Part shown: in pieces, positions 56,386 through 64,000 of the stretch
Layout of the letters: each line of letters opens with the position of its first letter
Numbering within the stretch: the first letter of the stretch is position 1
Source: Pseudomonas allokribbensis
Lineage (GTDB): Bacteria > Pseudomonadota > Gammaproteobacteria > Pseudomonadales > Pseudomonadaceae
Direction of reading: 5' to 3'
Assembly: GCF_014863605.1 (NCBI RefSeq)
Contig: NZ_CP062252.1
Coordinates: 4,597,001-4,661,000, forward strand
Length of the DNA stretch: 64,000 bases
Notes under the pieces: model-generated
Seen by the model: only the letters and a program-made list of their open reading frames with translations
What the model was told of the DNA's origin: nothing
Database searches by the model: none
Program-made: the position numbers and the translations under genes

Positions 56386-57272
56386 GCCTTGTGCTCCAGC
56401 AATTTCAGTCCCACCCAGTAACGGGCGAATTGGTACGCGCAACGTCCGTTGCGGTTGCCACGGCCGGTCGCCCAGCGCACGGCGAGAATGTCCAGTTGTT
56501 CGTCGCGCTGCCAGCTCAGGCCGGCCTTGGCGGCCAACTGGCCGATCCAGTGTTCGACGACGTTGAGGAAATGTTCCTGGGTGAACGGATAGAACGACAG
56601 CCACAGACCGAAGCGATCCGACAGGGCGATCTTGTCTTCCACCGCTTCGCTCGGGTGCAGTTCGCCATCGACGCGCTTCCAGTTTTCGTTGTCGCTTTCC
56701 TTTTCCGGCACCAGATGGCGACGGTTGGAGGTGGCGTACAGCAACACATTGTCCGGCGCCTGCTCCAGCGAGCCATCCAGCACGCTTTTCAGCACCCGGT
56801 AATCACCTTCGCCGGACTCGAACGACAGGTCATCGCAAAACAGCACGAAACGTTGCGGCAGTTTGCCGATCTGCTCCACCACCCGTGGCAGGTCGGCCAG
56901 GTGATCGCGTTCGATCTCGATCAGACGCAGACCAGCCTTGGCGTGCTCGGCCAGCAGCGCCCGTACCAGCGAGGATTTACCGGTACCGCGCGAACCCCAG
57001 AGCAACGCATGGTTGGCCGGCATGCCGTCGAGGAACTGCTGGGTATTTCGGCCCAGTTGCTCCAGTTGCCGATCGACACCGATCAAGTCCGACAGACGCA
57101 TGTCGAGGCTGACTTCCAGCGGCAGCAGATAGCCGCTGCGACCGTCACGCTGCCAGCGTGCGGCCAGGCAAGTGCCCCAGTCGATGACCGGGCGTGGTGC
57201 AGGCAGCAGCGGTTCGATCCGCGCCAGAACCGACTCGGCGCGCTCAAGAAAAGCATTCAATCGGGAATCCAC
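56382..57272 (-). CDS. ATPase of the DUF815 family
   Basis: A 296-residue AAA+-like ATPase. Walker A is WGSRGTGKSSLV, Walker B is FVLFCDDLSFE, and the sensor region is LLYATSNRRHLVPEKESDN. The RYWVGLKLLEHKA C-terminus is typical. The family is widespread in proteobacteria but has no settled function. No substrate or partner domain is visible. ATG at 57272. Its stop overlaps the msrC start, so the two are cotranslated; sagS starts on the other strand about 150 bases away. Confidence 0.88.
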   Translation of the reverse strand: MDSRLNAFLERAESVLARIEPLLPAPRPVIDWGTCLAARWQRDGRSGYLLPLEVSLDMRLSDLIGVDRQLEQLGRNTQQFLDGMPANHALLWGSRGTGKSSLVRALLAEHAKAGLRLIEIERDHLADLPRVVEQIGKLPQRFVLFCDDLSFESGEGDYRVLKSVLDGSLEQAPDNVLLYATSNRRHLVPEKESDNENWKRVDGELHPSEAVEDKIALSDRFGLWLSFYPFTQEHFLNVVEHWIGQLAAKAGLSWQRDEQLDILAVRWATGRGNRNGRCAYQFARYWVGLKLLEHKA

Positions 57273-57423
57273 GTCTTCTCCTCGGGCTGGTTCACAGTAA
57301 TGATGGCGATACAGCGACGACCGATAGCGTTCGACACCCGCCCCGGCCCTTGTTACAAGGCGATTCGGGAACCACGGTATCCATACATGATCGACTATGC
57401 TTGAGCAGCGAAGGGAAACGGAA

Positions 57424-59743
<2,320 letters not shown>

Positions 59744-59760
<17 letters not shown>

Positions 59761-60205
59761 TTTGCCCCAGCAGATGATCGAGCCCGGTACGCAGTTCGTT
59801 GAGACGATCCAGGTCCACGCCACTGTCGCACAGCAACCGGTCCTTCAAAGGCCCGACCTGCTCGCGCAGCGCCTGGCCCTGAAGCGTGAGGCTCAGGTGA
59901 ACCTCACGCTCGTCCCGCGCCGAACGTTGGCGCTGCACCAGTTGCAGTTGCTCCAGACGCTTGAGCAGCGGCGTCAGCGTCCCGGAATCCAGCGCCAGAC
60001 GCTCGCCCAGTGCCTTGACGGTCGGTTGTTCCGGCGCCGCGCCCTGCCATTCCCACAGCACCAGCATCGCCAGGTATTGCGGGTAGGTCAGGCCGAGCTG
60101 ATCGAGCATCGGCTTGTAGGCACGAATCACGGCCCGGGACGCGGCGTACAGCTTGAAGCACAACTGACTGTCGAGCTTCAGCGCATCGGCTGACAGATCG
60201 TTCAT
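59744..60205 (-). CDS. ohrR: Organic hydroperoxide sensor OhrR (MarR family)
   Basis: A 153-residue MarR-type repressor. The redox-sensing Cys16 stands in [16 protein letters not shown], and a second Cys at 126 (KDRLLCDSG) makes it a two-cysteine OhrR that is inactivated by disulfide formation. The winged helix is at about 40-105 ([45 protein letters not shown]). ATG overlaps the gpx stop (ATGA), so gpx and ohrR form one transcript. Its 3' end overlaps the sagS end by 17 bases. Confidence 0.94.
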
Positions 60206-60687
60206 TTGAGCAGGGCTTCGATCTCGCGGCTCAGGTCCTGCGGCTTGGTGGCCGGGGCGAAGCGCTTGACCAACTGGCCGTCCTTGCCGATCAGGAATTT
60301 GGTGAAGTTCCACTTGATGCCCTGGGAACCCAGTACACCCGGCGCGCGCTTCTTCAACTGCACGAACAGCGGATGCGCACCGTTGCCGTTGACTTCGATC
60401 TTCTTGAACAGCGGGAAGCTGACGCCGTAATTGAGCTCGCAGAACTCGCTGATCGCACCCTCGTTGCCGGGTTCCTGCTTGCCGAACTGGTTGCACGGAA
60501 AGCCCAGCACCACCAGCCCCTGATCCTTGTAGGTCTGCCACAGCTCTTCAAGGCCCTTGTATTGCGGGGTGAAGCCGCACTTGCTGGCAGTGTTGACCAC
60601 CAGCACCGCTTTGCCGGCGAAATCGGCCAGGGTCTTTTGCTCACCCTTGATGGTGGTGCACGGGATGGTCAGCAGGTTATCGCTCAT
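60202..60687 (-). CDS. gpx: Glutathione peroxidase (thioredoxin-type likely)
   Basis: A 161-residue peroxidase. Peroxidatic Cys in [16 protein letters not shown], Gln and second Cys in [13 protein letters not shown], and Trp in IKWNFTKFL complete the catalytic set; the second Cys (GFPC) suggests a two-cysteine, thioredoxin-reduced enzyme. It detoxifies organic hydroperoxides. Transcribed with ohrR behind OhrR-type operators, so it should be induced by organic peroxides. ATG at 60687. Confidence 0.94.
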   Translation of the reverse strand: MSDNLLTIPCTTIKGEQKTLADFAGKAVLVVNTASKCGFTPQYKGLEELWQTYKDQGLVVLGFPCNQFGKQEPGNEGAISEFCELNYGVSFPLFKKIEVNGNGAHPLFVQLKKRAPGVLGSQGIKWNFTKFLIGKDGQLVKRFAPATKPQDLSREIEALLK

Positions 60688-60728
60688 GGTGCGCACTCTG
60701 GAAAGTTGAGAAGCTGTAAAAATAGCGA

Positions 60729-60756
60729 GCAATTGAATTGTGTGCAATTTAATTAT
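60729..60756. promoter_or_regulatory. Two tandem OhrR-type operators upstream of gpx-ohrR
   Basis: GCAATTGAATTGT (60729-60741) and GCAATTTAATTAT (60744-60756) both carry the core AATT-N-AATT found in OhrR operators (TACAATT-AATTGTA type). Their centres are 15 bases apart. They lie 42-69 bases before the gpx start. Confidence 0.75.
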
Positions 60757-60788
60757 CCGAAAGGCGATCCAGGGATCGCCCGCATCGG

Positions 60789-61184
60789 TTATTCGCGCGG
60801 CACCAGGTCCAGGCACACCGAGTTGATGCAGTAACGCAGACCGGTCGGCGGAGGGCCGTCGGGGAACACGTGACCCAGATGCGCATCGCATCGGGCGCAT
60901 TTCACTTCGGTGCGGATCATGCCGTGGCTGGTGTCACGGATTTCGGTCATCGCGCTCTCGCCGATCGGCGCGTAGAAGCTCGGCCAGCCGCAACCGGAGT
61001 CGAATTTGGTCTTGGAATCGAACAACGGCTCATTGCAGCAGATGCAGTGATAGACACCGTCGGTCTTGGTGGCGTTGTATTTGCCCGAGAACGGTCGCTC
61101 GGTGGCACTGAGACGACACACGTTGTATTGCTCCGGGTCGAGCATCGCGCGCCATTCTTCCAGGGTCTTTTCAATCTTTTCCAT
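60789..61184 (-). CDS. msrB: Peptide methionine-(R)-S-oxide reductase MsrB
   Basis: A 131-residue enzyme that repairs Met-R-sulfoxide in proteins. Catalytic Cys in [13 protein letters not shown], two zinc-binding CxxC pairs (CICC and CARC), and family segments [20 protein letters not shown] and [12 protein letters not shown]. Three start codons lie in a row (GTG-ATG-ATG); ATG at 61184 has the best distance to GAGG. It precedes gpx-ohrR on the same strand, but the OhrR operators separate them, so it may be transcribed apart. Confidence 0.95.
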   Translation of the reverse strand: MEKIEKTLEEWRAMLDPEQYNVCRLSATERPFSGKYNATKTDGVYHCICCNEPLFDSKTKFDSGCGWPSFYAPIGESAMTEIRDTSHGMIRTEVKCARCDAHLGHVFPDGPPPTGLRYCINSVCLDLVPRE

Positions 61185-61409
61185 CATCACACCTCAGCGG
61201 CTGAAAAAGCCCGATCTGTACCTTTTCCACGGATCGGGCGGCACGTATGATTGCGCCTCGTCACACGCCAGTCTGGCAGCGGGATCCTGCGCATTCAAAC
61301 GGATTGTTGGAAACCGCCGCTCAAGACGCTTGCCTGTGTGAAGACGCAGGATTCCCAGCACGGTTGTCCATTCGCCGCCTGGATCGTTCATTTTCGGGAT
61401 CACATCGCC

Positions 61410-62621
61410 ATGCAGTTCAGCAAATCGAACAAGCTCGCCAACGTCTGCTACGACATTCGCGGCCCAGTGCTCAAGCACGCCAAACGCCTGGAAGAGGAAG
61501 GCCATCGCATCCTCAAGCTGAACATCGGCAACCCGGCGCCCTTTGGTTTCGAAGCGCCGGACGAAATTCTCCAGGATGTGATCCGCAACCTGCCGACCGC
61601 CCAGGGCTACAGCGACTCCAAAGGCCTGTTCAGCGCGCGCAAGGCCGTGATGCAGTACTACCAGCAGAAGCAGGTCGAAGGTGTCGGCATCGAAGACATC
61701 TACCTGGGCAACGGCGTATCCGAGCTGATCGTGATGTCGTTGCAGGCACTGCTCAACAACGGCGACGAAGTGCTGGTGCCGGCGCCGGACTATCCGCTGT
61801 GGACCGCTGCCGTGAGCCTGGCCGGTGGTAACGCGGTGCACTACCTGTGCGACGAAGGCGCCGACTGGTTCCCGGACCTGGCCGACATGAAGGCCAAGAT
61901 CACCCCGAACACCAAGGCCATGGTGATCATCAACCCGAACAACCCGACCGGCGCGGTGTATTCGAAGGAAGTGTTGCTGGGCATGCTGGAACTGGCTCGC
62001 CAGCACAACCTGGTGGTGTTCTCCGACGAAATCTACGACAAGATTCTTTACGACGACGCCGTGCACATCTGCACCGCTTCGCTGGCGCCGGACCTGCTGT
62101 GCCTGACCTTCAACGGTCTGTCGAAGTCGTATCGCGTGGCGGGTTTCCGTTCCGGCTGGATCGCCATTTCCGGGCCGAAACACAACGCCCACAGCTACAT
62201 CGAAGGCATCGACATGCTGGCCAACATGCGCCTGTGTGCCAACGTGCCGAGCCAGCACGCGATCCAGACCGCCCTCGGCGGCTATCAGAGCATCAACGAC
62301 CTGGTGCTGCCGCAAGGTCGCCTGCTGGAACAGCGCAACCGCACCTGGGAGTTGCTCAACGACATTCCCGGCGTGAGCTGCGTGAAGCCGATGGGCGCCC
62401 TGTATGCCTTCCCGAAGATCGACCCGAAGATCTGCCCGATCCACAACGACGAGAAATTCGTCCTCGACCTGCTGCTGTCCGAGAAGCTGCTGGTGGTTCA
62501 GGGCACGGCCTTCAACTGGCCGTGGCCGGATCACTTCCGTGTCGTGACCCTGCCGCGTGTCGATGACCTGGACATGGCCATCGGGCGCATCGGCAACTTC
62601 CTCAAGTCCTACCGCCAGTAA
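61410..62621 (+). CDS. alaA: Glutamate-pyruvate aminotransferase AlaA
   Basis: A 403-residue PLP-dependent class I/II aminotransferase that makes alanine from pyruvate and glutamate. The PLP lysine is in LSKSYRVAGFRSGW; NPNNPTGAVYS and SDEIYDKILYDD are the cofactor-binding strands. The start MQFSKSNKLANVCYDIRGPVLKHA matches E. coli AlaA (405 residues). The frame is open upstream to 61251, but that part is unlike the family. Divergent from msrB. Confidence 0.94.
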   Translation: MQFSKSNKLANVCYDIRGPVLKHAKRLEEEGHRILKLNIGNPAPFGFEAPDEILQDVIRNLPTAQGYSDSKGLFSARKAVMQYYQQKQVEGVGIEDIYLGNGVSELIVMSLQALLNNGDEVLVPAPDYPLWTAAVSLAGGNAVHYLCDEGADWFPDLADMKAKITPNTKAMVIINPNNPTGAVYSKEVLLGMLELARQHNLVVFSDEIYDKILYDDAVHICTASLAPDLLCLTFNGLSKSYRVAGFRSGWIAISGPKHNAHSYIEGIDMLANMRLCANVPSQHAIQTALGGYQSINDLVLPQGRLLEQRNRTWELLNDIPGVSCVKPMGALYAFPKIDPKICPIHNDEKFVLDLLLSEKLLVVQGTAFNWPWPDHFRVVTLPRVDDLDMAIGRIGNFLKSYRQ

Positions 62622-62631
62622 CCGGCGATCC

Positions 62632-62658
62632 GTGCGCAACGAGCCTTTCGTTGCGCAC
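62632..62658 (+). terminator. Terminator-like hairpin after alaA
   Basis: GTGCGCAACGA and TCGTTGCGCAC form a perfect 11-base stem around GCCTT. It is followed by CTGTCTGATT, not a true T-run, so termination may be partial. Confidence 0.6.
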
Positions 62659-62851
62659 TGTCTGATTCAGCAACACTTCTGCCCCGCCCCCTTCCGTACG
62701 CCTTCTACACTGTCGATTCGTACCGATCACATGCGCCTGATGCAATGCCGGTGGGTGGCGCGCGACTGTCATCCTTGTCGTCTTCAGGGGTGGGAATTGT
62801 CCCGCACACCGGAGAATCCGATGTAGGACACAGTTTGAAATAGTCACTCGG

Positions 62852-62880
62852 TTGAATCGCCCGGTGCCGCACCTTATATA
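62852..62880 (+). promoter_or_regulatory. Promoter of htpX
   Basis: TTGAAT at 62852, exactly 17 bases, then TATATA at 62875: a good sigma-70 promoter. The flanks (GGTTGAAT ... CCTTATATA) also loosely fit a heat-shock promoter, as expected for htpX. Confidence 0.6.
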
Positions 62881-62925
62881 CCCCGCAGTACGCTACATCT
62901 TTAGCTTGAGGAGATTTCTACAACC

Positions 62926-63813
62926 ATGATGCGCATCCTGCTGTTTTTGGCCACTAACCTGGCGGTCGTGCTGATAGCCAGCATCACCCTGAGCCTGTTC
63001 GGCTTCAACGGGTTCATGGCGGCCAACGGGGTTGACCTCAACCTCAGTCAGCTGCTGGTCTTCTGTGCCGTCTTTGGTTTCGCCGGTTCGCTGTTCTCGC
63101 TGTTCATCTCCAAGTGGATGGCGAAGATGAGCACGAGCACCCAAGTCATCACCCAGCCGCGCACCCGCCACGAGCAATGGCTGATGCAAACCGTCGAGCA
63201 ACTGTCCCGCGAAGCCGGGATCAAGATGCCCGAAGTCGGGATTTTCCCGGCCTACGAAGCGAACGCCTTCGCCACCGGCTGGAACAAGAACGACGCGCTG
63301 GTCGCGGTCAGCCAGGGCTTGCTGGAGCGTTTCTCTCCGGATGAAGTGAAAGCCGTTCTGGCCCACGAAATCGGCCACGTGGCCAACGGTGATATGGTCA
63401 CCCTGGCACTGGTCCAGGGCGTGGTGAACACCTTCGTGATGTTCTTCGCGCGGATCATCGGCAACTTCGTGGACAAGGTGATCTTCAAGAACGAGGAAGG
63501 CCAGGGCATCGCGTATTACATCGCGACCATCTTTGCCGAACTGGTTCTGGGCATCCTGGCCAGCGCGATCGTGATGTGGTTCTCGCGCAAACGGGAATTC
63601 CGTGCCGACGAAGCCGGCGCGCGCCTGGCCGGTACCAGCGCGATGATCGGCGCTCTGCAACGCCTGCGTGCCGAACAAGGTCTGCCGGTGCACATGCCCG
63701 ACACCCTGAACGCCTTTGGCATCAACGGTGGCATCAAACAAGGGTTCGCCCGCATGTTTATGAGCCACCCGCCGCTGGAAGAGCGTATCGACGCCCTGCG
63801 TCGTCGCGGCTGA
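62926..63813 (+). CDS. htpX: Membrane metalloprotease HtpX
   Basis: A 295-residue M48 zinc protease that cuts misfolded inner-membrane proteins. Two N-terminal helices ([41 protein letters not shown]), zinc motif HEIGH at about 147-151, two more helices, and the third ligand Glu in FRADEAG. Length equals other Pseudomonas HtpX proteins. TTGAGGAG stands before the ATG. It has its own promoter and a strong terminator, so it is monocistronic. Confidence 0.95.
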   Translation: MMRILLFLATNLAVVLIASITLSLFGFNGFMAANGVDLNLSQLLVFCAVFGFAGSLFSLFISKWMAKMSTSTQVITQPRTRHEQWLMQTVEQLSREAGIKMPEVGIFPAYEANAFATGWNKNDALVAVSQGLLERFSPDEVKAVLAHEIGHVANGDMVTLALVQGVVNTFVMFFARIIGNFVDKVIFKNEEGQGIAYYIATIFAELVLGILASAIVMWFSRKREFRADEAGARLAGTSAMIGALQRLRAEQGLPVHMPDTLNAFGINGGIKQGFARMFMSHPPLEERIDALRRRG

Positions 63814-63823
63814 TCAGCCCGGC

Positions 63824-63858
63824 TAAAAAAAGGCCCGCAGTGATGCGGGCCTTTTTTG
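63824..63858. terminator. Bidirectional terminator, htpX / tpm
   Basis: AAAAAAAGGCCCGCA and TGCGGGCCTTTTTT form a stem with A- and T-runs between convergent genes. Confidence 0.95.
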
Positions 63859-63864
63859 TGCCTG

Positions 63865-64000
63865 TTACTGGCCAGTCAGCCGGTACACACGCTCTTCCAG
63901 GCGCGTCACTCCCGCCTGCAGGAACTTCCCGCTTTCGCTCAACACGTCCTGTTCTTCCAGCGCCTGCACCTGCCAGCCGCCACCGAACAGACGCTGCACC
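63865..64000 (-). CDS. tpm: C-terminus of thiopurine S-methyltransferase, cut by window edge
   Basis: On the minus strand the frame is open from 63999 to a TAA at 63865, giving 44 residues ending QVQALEEQDVLSESGKFL...VYRLTGQ. The ending LESGKF...AGVTRLEERVYRL is like the end of bacterial TPMT, a SAM-dependent enzyme linked to selenium and tellurium methylation in Pseudomonas. Only the last fifth is visible. The position next to htpX also fits, as tpm is close to htpX in P. aeruginosa. Confidence 0.65.
   Translation of the reverse strand, partial: VQRLFGGGWQVQALEEQDVLSESGKFLQAGVTRLEERVYRLTGQ

Larger units (their letters stand above)
62622..62925. other. 304-base gap between alaA and htpX
   Basis: A hairpin after alaA (62632-62658) and a promoter before htpX (62852-62880) fill this gap. 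No further gene is apparent. Confidence 0.6.

Overview
The window comes from a Pseudomonas of the P. fluorescens group. The evidence is a uniformly GC-rich sequence, pyoverdine genes (pvdS, pvdL), and gene blocks whose content and order match Pseudomonas chromosomes: dsbD-tlpA-dsbG; moeA-moaB-mobA-lipoprotein; dgt-rocA2-rocS2; sagS-ohrR-gpx-msrB-alaA-htpX. I see no phage, transposon, CRISPR array, tRNA or rRNA, and no compositional island. Strain and species are not determined.

Layout. 1-3.0 kb: a periplasmic thiol-redox operon (3' part of dsbD, a membrane TlpA-like protein, dsbG). 3.1-19.1 kb: a small hydrolase, then the pyoverdine start locus. pvdL (about 13 kb, minus strand) diverges from the sigma factor gene pvdS, which has a Fur-box promoter. 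Convergent to pvdS is a siderophore-type GNAT acetyltransferase with an exact PvdS box. 19.1-29.1 kb: a periplasmic binding protein, then a TetR regulator (atuR) divergent from atuABCDEF for acyclic terpene (citronellol/geraniol) breakdown. Two copies of one 16-bp operator, in opposite orientation, lie in the atuR-atuA gap.

29.2-36.5 kb: a DEDDh exonuclease, ppnP, a MOSC protein, cheV, an Hpt-like protein without a histidine, a NarL-type two-component pair, a YegS-type lipid kinase and a small membrane protein. 36.6-41.1 kb: molybdopterin genes (moeA, moaB, mobA), a lipoprotein, a pseudouridine synthase, a small gene behind a LexA box, and a glutaredoxin-like protein. 41.3-48.2 kb: a CPA2 antiporter, an Amt transporter without glnK, the yqjD-yqjE-yqjK membrane trio, an EAL protein and dgt.

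48.2-64 kb is rich in signalling: RocA2/RocS2 (BvgAS type), a very large HD-GYP protein, free-Met sulfoxide reductase, a DUF815 ATPase, and the hybrid kinase SagS. A peroxide/thiol repair group follows (ohrR-gpx with OhrR operators, msrB), then alaA, htpX and the 3' end of tpm. Two functional themes stand out: iron- and PvdS-controlled pyoverdine synthesis with a likely acetyl-hydroxyornithine building block, and a cluster of attachment/biofilm and c-di-GMP regulators beside oxidative-damage repair genes.

No wholly new multi-gene system is evident. The best leads are the PvdS-controlled acetyltransferase, the OhrR-controlled gpx-ohrR operon, the shortened atu operon with mirrored operators, the HD-GYP protein with a large insert next to RocA2/RocS2, and the LexA-controlled small gene. 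Product and motif assignments are from reading the sequence and family knowledge; no database search was run.
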